Assembly: GCA_964017145.1 (NCBI GenBank)
Contig: CAXHKQ010000275.1
Coordinates: 1-17,161 of the forward strand
From: Agrocybe praecox
Lineage: Eukaryota > Basidiomycota > Agaricomycetes > Agaricales > Agrocybaceae
Length of the DNA stretch: 17,161 nt
Direction of reading: 5' to 3'
The notes under the pieces were generated by a model. That model made no database searches. It was not told the origin of the DNA and was given only the letters and a program-made list of their open reading frames with translations. Below are positions 1 to 9,175 of the stretch, piece by piece (within the stretch, counting starts at the first letter, position 1; each line of letters opens with the position of its first letter). The position numbers and the translations under genes are program-made.

Positions 1-877
1 AACTCTCATCAGCCGTTGGGGTCTAAATATACCCTATTTATTGATTTTTTCCTATTTAGAATGATACGAGATGATACATTGGCTATAACGTTTTTTGGAA
101 TGCTCTTTCAAAATGACATTTTCATCAGCACCGTTAGATATCGCTTTTTTATGTTTTTTTAAGAGCTGTATCTTCGTAATAATGGTCGTATCGAAGTCGG
201 ACATATAAGTACTTCAAGCTTGAACTTTCTAGTTTCGAGATTTAGGGATGGATTTTTTCAATGCCACGCATATCGCACAATCGTCATAAATACAATGAGT
301 AAAATAACATTATTTTTTCGATGTTGTTCATTGTGCAATTGTGCAAAATTATTTCAACTCAACCACTATATGGAGCGGATAACTCGTATGCTTTAATTTG
401 CATGTCGTTGGCCTCGATACGATTTTTTTACATTGAGATATCGAACTTTGAATGGAGAAAGGTCATTTTGTGTTTGATCAACAAAAATGGTAAAAAAAAT
501 TGTCAAATACATTATTTATGAAAAATTTACCACTCAACGAGAATCGAGCCTCGTGCGACATTGTGTGTAACCATATATTTCTTTCGTAATTATAATTCCA
601 ACCAAATTCTGCACACACAGCTGAATAGAGCTATATGAAGGGCAGAGGCTGGTTTTTATGATGAACATTCTGATCAGTTTAGTAACCAAATAGCAAACGG
701 GCATATTTTAGAAGAAAGTGTTCGTCTAGGACGACTCTATCCGCAGAGATCCACGCATGTATAAAAAGCTAGTGAGCATTCGTAAGTATGTTGCCACAAC
801 TGTATATATACTGAACATTTTTTGTTTCAATATTTTTAAATCAATAAAAACGAAATTTCATTCGAAAATAATGGAAC
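1..877. other. AT-rich non-coding stretch
   Basis: I see no gene here. The stretch is strongly AT-rich, and its short open frames (for example 321-521 and 757-969) show no recognisable domain, repeat or codon signal. If gene A has a second exon, this stretch would be intron or 3' flank of gene A on the minus strand. No C2H2 pattern is visible, so that exon, if present, lies left of the window. Confidence 0.6.
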
Positions 878-879
878 TA

Positions 880-914
880 AGGAGTGCGGCAGAAAAAAAA
901 ACGCATAACTTTTT
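880..914 (+). repeat. Left terminal inverted repeat of mariner-like element
   Basis: This 35-base end pairs with 2021-2052. The two differ mainly in the length of an A-run, the left arm having three more A residues. It begins directly after the TA at 878-879. Confidence 0.85.
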
Positions 915-1201
915 CGGTTATAGCTCGAAAACGACTTGGATTGATAAAAATGTTTTTTCGTCAAAGTGATAGTATGAATTGTAAGATTTTTAACATGTAA
1001 TCATTTCCTTTTGAAATATACTACGACAGTATCACAATGGCATCAATATTTGAAACCCTTGCTTGCATTCGTCATCAAACAATTTATTGACAATCCGCTA
1101 TGGAGTCTACCGATCCTTGCCAATAAATCAGAAGTTTATCAATAAATTGTCTCAAAATTATCGGGTCGAATAAAATCACTTTCTATCTTCATAGAAAAAA
1201 A

Positions 1202-1800
1202 GGTTCTGGAAGGAAAAGTATTATCGCAAGGCCAGGAAAGGCGAAGAATGTGATAGCTTTCGTGAAGAAGAATCCGAGGTTGTCGAATCGCAGTTATGTA
1301 GTTAAAATGGGTTTGGATGAGAGAACGATGCGAAAAAAAATCAGCGTCAGGCCTAAAATGCTATGAAGAGTATAAACAATGAATATAGACGTGAAGAAGC
1401 GTCTAGGGGCTGAAAGACTCCCGTAAAAACGGATTTCGATTTTTGTCTAGCCATACAAATGTTTGTTTGTTTGGTTCTGGTTTTACAGGCGATTTGCATG
1501 TGTTGTTATTTTAGCATATCGTTCATCATATGTGGCTCGATGGAATCGGAATATAAATATCAAGGAGTGCCTCTAGGAAAGGCTTCTACCATTTATTCGA
1601 AAGCCTATGGTGTCTAGTTAGTCTGGCCTGATTTTGCGTCGTGTCATCATAAGTCTTCTACGATTGCTTGGTATAATGGTGATAAGATGACATTTGTACC
1701 CACGGAAGCACACCCTCCGAATTGTCCATAACTCCGGCCAATTCGGCGGTATCGAGCTCTAGTAAAAAGACAATTGAAGGTAACAAGTTCCTGATGACAA
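1202..1800 (+). pseudogene. Transposase remnant, DD37E Tc1/mariner type
   Basis: One frame from 1202 reads GSGRKSIIARPGKAKNVIAF and continues to a KKNPRLSNRS motif and a TMRKKIS motif, ending at a stop at 1364-1366. This is the helix-turn-helix (paired-like) half of an IS630/Tc1/mariner transposase. Further on (about 1622-1770) another frame gives WPDFASCHH, then WYNGDKMTFVP, then HPPNCP, a stop, and LRPIRRYRALVKRQL. That is the usual end of the catalytic core. The second catalytic Asp is the D of WPD. Exactly 37 residues (counting the stop) separate it from the third acidic position, which is Arg here (RPIR). With stops, at least one frame change and a missing catalytic residue, it cannot encode an active enzyme. 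Confidence 0.8.
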
Positions 1801-2020
1801 AAACATCAACATTTTTGAAAAACAATGGATTACAGCCTCGATGAAGGTTACAGATACTTAGAAAATACGAAAAATTGAAGGTATTCCGAAAAGCTTGATA
1901 CCTTTGTCAAAATGGAATGTTTTTGTTCTGTCTATGAAACAAACAAATCTTAAAGGAATTATCTTTTATATTCCGTTTCATTTTCAAAGATTGCTGCACA
2001 GGTTCATAAGTTATAGAATA

Positions 2021-2052
2021 AAAAAGTTATGCGTTTTTTCTGCCGCACTCCT
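2021..2052 (-). repeat. Right terminal inverted repeat of mariner-like element
   Basis: This is the reverse complement of 880-911 or so, with three fewer A residues in the A-run. It is followed at once by TA (2053-2054), which completes the target-site duplication. Confidence 0.85.
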
Positions 2053-2115
2053 TAGCACATGATAATGATGATGTTGAATGAACAAAACTGCATTATTATA
2101 AAAAAAAATTGGCTC

Positions 2116-2121
2116 TTTATT
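2116..2121 (-). promoter_or_regulatory. Possible poly(A) signal of an unspliced gene A form
   Basis: AATAAA on the minus strand lies about 130 bases after the stop at 2252 that would be used if the gene A donor were not spliced. It would suit a short form lacking zinc fingers. In AT-rich DNA this hexamer is common, so support is weak. Confidence 0.25.
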
Positions 2122-2352
2122 TACCCAAAGAATTAAAAAAACACAATTTCGGGTATGTTTCAAATTAATTAGCTAGAGTAGAGGGAAGTTGTAGGGATGT
2201 GATGTCGACTTTTTTTAATAGATATTTTTTCATAAAAAAAGTCGGTTAACATCATCGAATGGATGATGGATTACAGTGAAATCCTGTTGAAAAGCTAAAT
2301 GAACGCAAGTAATTGCACAAAGCGAAAGTGAAAGAAAACGAATGCAAATCAC

Positions 2353-2363
2353 ACACATACTTC
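2353..2363 (-). other. Predicted 5' splice site of gene A
   Basis: On the minus strand the exon ends ..AAGAA and the intron starts GTATGTGTG. The junction falls after two bases of a Lys codon (phase 2), as in gene B, and follows the same basic tail. The intron would run out of the window to the left and would contain the mariner-like element. Confidence 0.65.
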
Positions 2364-4321
2364 TTTATCCTCGGTTTGTTCTTCCTTTTGCGCTTCGCGA
2401 GCGGTATTTCTGGCCAATCGTCGTTGCCCATGTCGTCTTCGTCGTCGTCGTCGTCGTCGTCATCCGCTCCCCATCCGATCTGCCCAGCGGATACCGGCGG
2501 TATTTCTGACGAATCCTCCTCATCGTTCATGTCTTCATCTGCGCCTCCTCCGTCGTCGGCCACAGTTGACCCATCGTCGTCGGGACGACACTGATCAGCT
2601 GCTGCTGCTGCTGCAGAGCTACGCACATCCTCGATCAGTCGTTCGCACAGCTCCGCAATCTTCTGCGCGAGTGCATCGCGCACGCACGCCATCAAGCGGC
2701 CAAACTGCTTGTCGCTCAAAATCGGCGCGGCCACCGCCAAAGATGCGCGCATGTCGCTCTCCAGTCGGCGCTCGCATTCGGCCGCAAAGCCGTGCAGACG
2801 CTCGTCGAACAGCCGACGCAGAGGCGTCGACTTGCTGGTCGGCATTCGGACGTCGCAGATCCGCTTCTGCTGAATCGGACGCCGCTCCTGTCGAGTTTTG
2901 TCGCCGCTGTTCGCCAATGATTCTGTCGCCGGCTGCTGCAGTGCCAACAATCGCTCCTCCAGCCTCAAAAGCCTCCCAACCGTCCGGCCGCCTGTCGATT
3001 TGCCATCCTTCTGCTTCTGTATCTCACGCTCTTTGAATCGCACTTCGAGTAACCATTGGCTGAATGTCCGGTGCCATCGCATTGGCGTGCACTTGCCAGA
3101 GCTCATGGCATTCAGCTCCGCCGTCAGCGATTGCCAAATTCGTGGCACCTCACTACTGTCCCCAGCAGGGCTCCAGCTCATCATCTGCTGCGGATGCCGC
3201 TGCAGATAGTCCAAGTAGCGCTGCTGTTGTTTTTGGAGCGTTCGTCGGCGCCGTCCAGCGGTCCCGGATTCATCGTCATCATTCTGTTCGACTTCGATCT
3301 CCATCAAACGCTCCTTTGGTTCGGAGGGTCTGCCTGACGATTCGCCGTCAGTATCAGCGTCTGGACTGGGTTCGTTGGTTTGTAGCGCCATCAGGAACCG
3401 TCTGTCCAGATCGCAGAGCTTACCAACCCTGCGCCTGCTGTTCGATTCGCCGTCGGCCTGCTTTTGTAACGCACGCACTCTGAATCGCACGTTGTTCGAC
3501 CATTGCAAGAATGTTCTGTGCCATTGGTATGGCGTGCGCTGGACAAAGCCCATGGCATTCAGCTCATTCGTCAGATGTTGCCAAATTCGTTCCAACTTAC
3601 CATCGCCAGCATTGCTCCAGCTCATCATCTGCGGATGTCGCTCCAGGTACTCCACGAAGCGCTGCTGTTGAACTTTTTGCGTTCGAACGATTGGCTTTCC
3701 GGCGGACGCGACGAATGGACCTGCGGATGAACTGTCAGCTCGTGATGGAGTATCTGCGAATTCTCGCGACGCTTCGTCCTCGACCGCCGGAGCTTCAGCG
3801 GCAGCCAAGCAGTCCGCTTGGGACGATGTGTCCGCCAGCAGCGCAATCAGACGCTTCTCCAGAGCCAAGAGCTTCCTAACCGGTCGGCCCGTCGTCGATT
3901 CGCCGTCGTCTTTCTGCTTTTGAAGCGCACGCTCTTTGAATCGCACGTGCCACAGCCATTGGCGGAATGTCGCGTGCCATTGCTCGGGCGTGCGCTCGAC
4001 GGCGTCCGGCGGTCGCATGGCGTTCAGCTCGTCCGTCACCGATTGCCAGATGCGGTTCACCGCCTGCTGGCCATCGGTCGAGCTCCAGCTCACCATCATC
4101 TGCGGATGCCGCTCCAGGTAGTCCAGGTAGCGCTCCTGCTGATTGCGACGCGTTCGATGCTGGACGGCTGGTAGTTTTGGCGGCGACACGACGGACGCGG
4201 GCCCAGCATGGATCAATGGATCATCGGCGGGTAATCCGGCGCTTTCGTCGTCGGCCGCGCCAGCCGTATCGAACGTGACATCGTCCTCATCTTCGATCTT
4301 GATGTCTTCCTGCTGGTCCAT
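2361..4321 (-). CDS. Gene A exon 1: three zeste-like Myb/SANT modules
   Basis: This predicted nuclear DNA-binding protein is a paralog of gene B. Residues are numbered from a TTG at 4390. The N-terminus is acidic with IKEE and IKIE, both SUMO-type (hydrophobic-K-x-E) motifs. Three modules follow at about 84-185, 240-336 and 387-485. Each has a (Q)QRYLDYLERHPQMM helix, an RIWQxLTxELNAM helix, TPxxWHRTFxQW, then RALQKQKDGES and LxxLExRLxAL. This resembles the zeste-type Myb/SANT-like domain. A helical block (505-590) is nearly identical to that of gene B. An acid run (Asp 643-652) and a basic KRKRKNKPRIKK tail follow. The open frame continues to a stop at 2252, but an AA|GTATGT donor at 2361/2360 matches gene B in position and phase, so the 35 or so residues after it are probably intron. 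The next exon is outside the window. The AUG used by gene B is missing; the first in-frame AUG is at 4321 (residue 24). Confidence 0.8.
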
Positions 4322-4390
4322 GCCGCACTCGCCGTCCTCTTCTTTGATCAGGAACTCGTCTTCGACAACGAGGTGTTGCAGTAGTGGCAA

Positions 4391-4725
4391 GGGCGGCTTC
4401 GCGTCGGCGTGTTCAAGACTACCGTCATCGTGGGCGGAGCGCAGCGTGATTGTGCTGCGGCGCTCAGCTGCGATTTGTGTAGAATTGAGAAAACGTCGTC
4501 GTTGCGTGGTGCAGACGAGTGAGCGTTTTTGGATAATGAATTGAGGTTTTTGATCTAGTGAAAAGGAAATTACCCATTTTACGAAGTCCTCTATTTAAAT
4601 ATATAATCGTATGAAAGCCGAGTCCGAATTTACGCAAAATCTAATCGAGCTCCGCCAAATTACGCCAAATAATCACAAACCATATATTTCACGCGAGGGG
4701 CGAACCACTCTGGACATCGGTGTAC
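4391..4725 (-). promoter_or_regulatory. Conserved 5' flank of gene A (shared with gene B)
   Basis: This stretch can be aligned by eye with 12407-12745 upstream of gene B. Shared blocks are the GGAAATTACCCATTT string (4565-4579 here), a CATACGATnATATATTT block around 4595-4613, and patches out to a shared CCACTCTG-ACAT string near 4710. The TATATATTTAAATA at about 4592-4605 (minus strand) is TATA-like. The duplication therefore carried the 5' flank along, which suggests shared promoter elements. The transcription start cannot be placed from sequence. Confidence 0.45.
4464..4577 (-). CDS. Possible upstream ORF of gene A (37 residues)
   Basis: A frame that starts MGNFLF and ends at a TGA at 4464-4466 lies in the 5' flank, in another frame than the main protein. 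Its first residues and the KTSI-YP motif are shared with the upstream frame of gene B. Whether it is in the transcript depends on an unknown start site, so it may just be conserved flank. Confidence 0.25.
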   Translation of the reverse strand: MGNFLFTRSKTSIHYPKTLTRLHHATTTFSQFYTNRS

Positions 4726-4925
4726 ACATCGTAGGAAATCAAGTGGAATTCTTTGGAAATCATCGGAGATCTTTGTATAAAAAAATCTAAGGAAATCTTC
4801 GGAAGTCCTTGGTAAAGAAATCAGCACTGGACATTTTTGGAAACCTCTGGACATCTGCGGAAAACTTCGGAAATCTCTGGACATCTTTGGAAATTTCGGA
4901 TATCTCTGGAAATTATAGAAAGTCT
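4690..4925 (+). repeat. Degenerate short tandem repeats (GGAAATCTCTGGACATC-like)
   Basis: The stretch is built of loosely repeated units of about 10 and 20 bases with cores such as TCTGGACATCT and TCGGAAATC (for example near 4833-4912). The units are imperfect. A weaker echo (AGAAATCC units) sits at about 12778-12830, in the matching place upstream of gene B, so the repeat probably predates the gene duplication or was carried by it. Confidence 0.65.
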
Positions 4926-5920
4926 TCTATCTCTAGTCAATTCCATAATTTAAAAAATTGAAATGTGCCGAAATCACCGAGAAACTGTAATATTTTGGAA
5001 TCAAAATCACGATATATCATAAAAAGAGTGGACATTTTCAGAAAGATATTTTTTCCTTGTTTGTTTTTCCTTGTTATATAACAAGGAAAAACGTCTCGAA
5101 TCATATTAGTTAATTTTGTGGTTCGTGATCAAAATCAGCCGAGATCTACCGATTATTATAAACCTAAATCTAAACTTGAGAAGTATTGAAATCAGCCAGG
5201 ACAAAGATTGTTCAAGCACTCATTTATTATTAGTTTCTCTGGGTATTTGTTCCACAAGTCGGATTTTGTGCTTGTGCGGGAAGCTACAGATAGAAATATA
5301 ATCAGCTCTAGAGCTGCGCACATACAATAATAATGCATGGATACCATATAATTTTGTGAAAAAGAACTGAACAAGACTTCATTTGTCATTTGCGGTCAAG
5401 ATAATTGATGAAATCCTATAATTTCTTTTGAAAACTGAAGTCAGCAAGTCTATTTTTTTTTATAGATACGATGATGATATTTTTTAATATGTGTATGATG
5501 GTGAATATGTTTATTTAACCCAATAAAAAAAGCAAAATTCATAAGTGGTTAATTTTGAATTATGAAAATTGTACGTAGAAAAACCAAAGTTCAAACTCCA
5601 ACTTTGGATACAAAATAAACAATTAGAAAAATTCAAAATTATACAATGTGCTGCTTAACATTTAATTGATGCTCAGAAACAAGTTTGGTGGAGTTCGGAG
5701 GATTATTAGTCACTTTATGGCTTATTGGAACAGCTTTTACTTAAAATTTATAAAATGACCTAGAAAAAGTTAAAATTGTCAAAACGTGTTATCCATTTTT
5801 GCAAGATGGCCGGAAATGTCACCTGGAACAAATAATATGACGTTTAAGGTGTTCTAATACACGTTAAACTCACGTTCCATATGTTCCGTTATTCAAGATT
5901 TTTTTAGGTCTTGAGAAAAA
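4926..5920. other. Non-coding stretch between genes A and B
   Basis: AT-rich, with no gene seen. The open frames at 5116-5301 and 5192-5389 are short and featureless. The only structure I can point to is the palindrome at 5063-5092. Confidence 0.6.
5063..5092. repeat. Perfect 30-base palindrome
   Basis: Two 15-base arms (GTTTTTCCTTGTTAT and its reverse complement) meet with no spacer. A partial third copy of the arm (TTTTTTCCTTGTTTG) lies directly to the left at about 5050-5062. It could be a cruciform or the remnant of a foldback element. Confidence 0.75.
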
Positions 5921-5923
5921 GAT

Positions 5924-5981
5924 CTCCCTAAGCCGAAAACTCCGCTAAGCCGTGCGATTCCGGCTTAGGGAGGTTTTACTG
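5924..5981 (-). repeat. Lone transposon-like end with internal hairpin
   Basis: On the minus strand it begins CAGTAAAACCTCCCTAAGCC next to a TA (5982-5983). It contains a perfect 12-base inverted repeat (CTCCCTAAGCCG at 5924-5935 with its complement at 5961-5972) and a third CTAAGCCG core at 5944-5951. A CAGTA.. start beside TA is typical of pogo/Tigger-type elements. I found no partner end or transposase, so this is probably a solo or truncated end. Confidence 0.45.
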
Positions 5982-5983
5982 TA

Positions 5984-6334
5984 CATTATTCTATCGTACA
6001 AGACACAAATATTATGAAAAAGTCTCACCTGTGGCTAAGCACGCTCTAAGAAAGACCTTTAATGCGATATCGTGATTTCGATTTCCAAATATTATGATTG
6101 CACTTATATTTTTTTATAATTTTTAAAATTATGAGAAAACGATTGTGCACAATTATGCGATAGAATAATATGTTTGTTCAACAAAACTGCATCATGGGAT
6201 TTTTCAAATTATTATAGCTAAACCTAAAAAACGAGAAAAACGAAGATTTCAGTACATGATATATCGGAGAAAAATGTACATGAAAACATTCGCGACCCTC
6301 ATACGATATGATATGATAATGGTCGTGTCCGGTC
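5984..6334. other. 3' flank of gene B
   Basis: No gene is seen. A 25-base or so string, TGCGATATCGTGATTTCGAT (from 6063), recurs with small changes at about 8782-8807 inside the gene B intron, also next to an AAGTCTTTCT/AAGACCTTT-like stretch. It is a dispersed repeat of unknown origin. Confidence 0.5.
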
Positions 6335-6340
6335 TTTATT
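6335..6340 (-). promoter_or_regulatory. Candidate poly(A) signal of gene B
   Basis: AATAAA on the minus strand lies about 112 bases after the gene B stop codon (6452-6454), a normal distance for an insect 3' UTR. It is the nearest exact hexamer I saw. Confidence 0.5.
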
Positions 6341-6451
6341 GCAGTTTCAGTTTCAGGATGAAATAACATTTTGTGACTGCGATCTATGCACATGAATTAA
6401 AACATCTACACATCATTCACTCGAGCATCATCGCACCCTGCTTACAATTTA

Positions 6452-6992
6452 CTAAATAACCGGATCACACGAAGCACCTGCCGTCGGATGACGCCCAGTC
6501 GGAGCACTGCTGCCGTCGGCCGTCGGCTCATCGCTCGCCATCGCCATCGGAGCCTCTAGAGCGGCCTGCTGTCGTCTCCGACGCTCACGCCAGTTGGTCA
6601 ATTTACGCGGATACACCTCATTGATGTCGGCCAGCGCGACACCATGCATTTTACGCAAATGTCGGATCATCTCTTTCCGTCCTCTGTGGGCCATCGGACA
6701 CCGCGGACACTTTTCCCGCTTTTCGCCGGTGTGGATCTCCTGGTGATCCCGAAGCTGCGCCGGTTTGTTGTAGGCAGCCGGACACTGATCGCAGACGAAG
6801 TTCCGCTGGTTTCGGTGCGCGAGCAAATGCAGCCGGAACGACGAATGATGGCGGAACGGGCGCGAACAGTACTCGCAAATGAACTTCATTATGCCCGAGT
6901 GCCGTAGCATGTGCTCGGCCAATTGGCTCTTATAGTTGAACAACTCATGGCAGATGTCGCACTCCATTCGCGGCTTCTTTACGACGAGATTC
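6452..6992 (-). CDS. Gene B exon 2: four C2H2 zinc fingers
   Basis: This is the terminal coding exon of gene B. It opens after a TTTTTTTCAG acceptor (6993-7002) with G then AAT CTC GTC. With the AA left over from exon 1 it completes a Lys codon and runs in frame into NLVVKKPRMECDIC. Four C2H2 fingers follow at protein residues of about 907-927, 935-955, 963-983 and 991-1012. The first three have Cx2C-x12-Hx3H spacing and the fourth Cx2C-x12-Hx4H, with an HTGEK linker before the fourth. After the fingers comes GVALADINEVYPRKL, shared with gene C, then an Arg-rich patch and a low-complexity tail. The AUG at 6967 inside the exon is preceded by open codons up to the acceptor, so it is probably not the true start. 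The fold and spacing support DNA binding. Confidence 0.85.
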
Positions 6993-7595
6993 CTGAAAAA
7001 AACATGAACAATTCAGTGAACAATCACTAAATAGTGTTTGTCGACGAATTTTTCACGTTTGCGACCATTTTTGGAGGACAAGTTGTATATTCCAATAATA
7101 TACAGACAAAAAACAACCTAAACAAGTGCGCTCAGTTTATACCAGTAGCGATAGTTTACGATTGGGATTTGGTGAACTAGTCGTTGCATGGTTTATTTGA
7201 TGGTTTAGGTGGTCATCATTCGAAAAACGATGAAGAGTTAGTTGCAAGCACACTGCACTGTTAAAAAGTCTATGTTTGTGACGATCATTAGCGGGAAGGA
7301 GAAAACTGGGTTCAAATTCATGCATTTTGCAACGGATTTCAATTCACGATAGAAAGAGAATATTTGTCGAGTACCCTAAACGATACAAATTACAAATATC
7401 GTCAACACATCAGAAAATATTGATTGCCAAAGTAGAAGGTCGACGAAGGTGTATTTGTGATGGAATCAACAGGAAAAAGGACATTTAATACCGACGAATC
7501 GGTTGATACCGTGGTAACTAACGAAAAATATAAATTGTAACCCCAATTTGATCAAAAACCGCAACAAATGGCTCAAAATCACAAAAAAACTATTT

Positions 7596-7800
7596 TTAGC
7601 AACATTTTCCATGCGCATTTTTCAAAGCGCATTCAGCCATGGTGATGGCTTTAATTCGCCCCGCTGTACTAATGAGACCTGGCGCCATCCGATTAACATC
7701 AATTTTCGTCAATGAGATACGTACTTCCAGGCCTAGACTTCGAAACATTCGAGAAAGTCTGAAAATGGGTCCACGGATGGTTTTCATCGCTGGAGAGGAA
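7596..7800 (-). other. GC-richer islet of unknown nature in intron
   Basis: This stretch is less AT-rich than its surroundings and holds a 63-codon open frame on the minus strand (contains GPIFRLSRMFRSLGLEVRIS). I do not recognise the peptide. It could be an exapted or decayed insertion, a fragment of a coding gene, or chance. Confidence 0.25.
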
Positions 7801-8471
7801 GGACTCTAGTCTGAAATCCACAAATTCACAGAATGACAGGGTACATGTGGATAATGATGGACACAAATCCGAGCAAGATATCTTTTATAGCTTTGTTGAA
7901 ATAGCCATAAGAATATGACGAAAAATCTCAGTTTTATACTTATCGCTACTGATATATGGAAAATCACAGAGCTCTAATTCACTCGGTGATTGTGTTTAAG
8001 ATTTCGAAAGATGAGGATGTGTAGATAATTTCATTCTCTTCCATTTGAATATTCACATATTGTTCTAAGTCAGTCCTGTGAAAAGTTATGTCCTTCATAC
8101 AGTTGACGAAATATTTATTTTTATGGAGAAAATATTCAATTCATCACTCACCATATAAACATTCTGGATTTCGAGTTTTGATTAGAGCCTATAACTTTTC
8201 ACTGCATTAACCTATAACAATGTGTGCACTCAAATGAAAGAACCAAAAATTGTTTTTCGGCTGGGGCGAAACAGAGAACACTTTCTGTTCATGTTTTGGC
8301 TATGGCCGCAATTGTTCCCACCAGAAAACAGTGCTTTTACAAGGATATGAATTACGCCGACACCCATTTCTTCGCAATAACAAAAGTTCTATCGATGTCA
8401 AATTTTGAATATCGTCCTTCAATGGAACAATGTTCATTACACTACGTATCAAATATGAGACACATTCATAA

Positions 8472-8599
8472 TCCCTCCTTCTGTATACTATTCTCTTTTG
8501 AGCTTTCATTTCCTAATCAAGAATTCAAAATAAAAAATATTGGCGTATGATGTATTTTTCGACAAGTCCTCAGAAATTTGTCTATATCTCATATGCGAA
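8472..8599 (+). repeat. Left arm of intronic inverted duplication
   Basis: This stretch, starting TCCCTCCTTCTGTATAC and ending CATATGCG, recurs in reverse complement at 9022-9175 with point changes and about 26 extra bases in the other arm. Shared strings include CCTAATCAAGAATTCAAA and GTCTATATCTCATATG. Weaker similarity seems to extend outward on both sides. The loop is about 420 bases. Confidence 0.75.
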
Positions 8600-8615
8600 T
8601 GTGAGATATAGACAA
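8578..8615. repeat. 14-base-pair hairpin
   Basis: TTGTCTATATCTCA (8578-8591) and its exact complement (8602-8615) flank a 10-base loop. It sits at the inner border of the left arm of the larger inverted duplication. The same string occurs again in the other arm. Confidence 0.75.
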
Positions 8616-9021
8616 TGTGGTGTTATATTCTATATCTGTAGTATCCACCTCCAGAGCTTGGCGCTATTTCAAGAATAGGTTTAGCACGGTTCGTACACGA
8701 ACCACAAAATTTACTAATGATTTGAGACGATTTTCCTCGAATTTCCTTGTTCTCTCTATCTGAAAATGTCAAGTCTTTCTATGCGATATGGGATTTCGAT
8801 TTCCAAACAAGTGAAATAACATTTAGGGAATTTTCGTATTTTCAACAAAAAAGTTTTTCGCGTGATTTTGTTTTCATATTTCATGCACTTTTTTGAACTG
8901 GTTTCCCTTAAGTTGCATAGTAACTATGGGACAGTGATCATGAGCTCAACACAATGTCAACATGAATTGTAGCATTTTCAATAAGCTTTCATTTCATATG
9001 CGAAATATCGGTCTACGAAAA

Positions 9022-9175
9022 TTAGCATATGAGATATAGACAATTTTCTGAGGACATGTTGAAAAATACAACTCACGCCAATATCACCGAAGACCATCCA
9101 AAAACCAAATTTTTAACTTTGAATTCTTGATTAGGAAAATAAAACACATTTGAAAAATGTATACAGAAGGAGGGA
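9022..9175 (-). repeat. Right arm of intronic inverted duplication
   Basis: Reverse complement of the 8472-8599 arm, with about 26 extra bases near 9092-9117. The small open frames on the opposing strands share FPNQEFK-like peptides only because the DNA is duplicated. Confidence 0.75.

Larger units (their letters stand above)
880..2052 (+). mobile_element. Degenerate Tc1/mariner (DD37E-like) transposon
   Basis: This is a 1173-base element bounded by an inverted repeat that starts AGGAGTGCGGCAGAAAAAA at the left (880-914) and recurs in reverse complement at the right (2021-2052). It is flanked on both sides by TA (878-879 and 2053-2054), the usual Tc1/mariner target duplication. The interior keeps fragments of a transposase on the plus strand. 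Length, TA duplication and transposase motifs all fit the IS630/Tc1/mariner superfamily. The 37-residue spacing between the second acidic residue and the third catalytic position points to the DD37E group known from mosquitoes. The copy is dead, with stops and frame breaks. It lies downstream of gene A exon 1, so it is in that gene's intron or 3' flank. The boundaries and superfamily are well supported; the group assignment is inferred from spacing. Confidence 0.85.

Noticed and set aside
321..969. Short open frames at 321-521 and 757-969
   Set aside because: No motif or plausible codon use. The second runs into the mariner terminal repeat.
2434..2463. GTC-rich trinucleotide run as a regulatory microsatellite
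   Set aside because: It encodes the Asp run of gene A's acidic tail; an ordinary coding microsatellite explains it.
2313..4544. Many plus-strand open frames opposite gene A (for example 2566-3036, 3511-3879)
   Set aside because: They are antisense shadows of a GC-rich repetitive coding exon, and the minus-strand frame carries the conserved modules.
6644..6907. Plus-strand frame opposite the gene B zinc fingers
   Set aside because: It mirrors the finger exon; a matching antisense frame occurs opposite gene C only because the exons are paralogs.
6452..6967. Treating the C2H2 exon as a complete 171-residue gene starting at 6967
   Set aside because: The frame is open above the Met to a strong acceptor, the gene C copy has no ATG there at all, and the phase fits the gene B donor.
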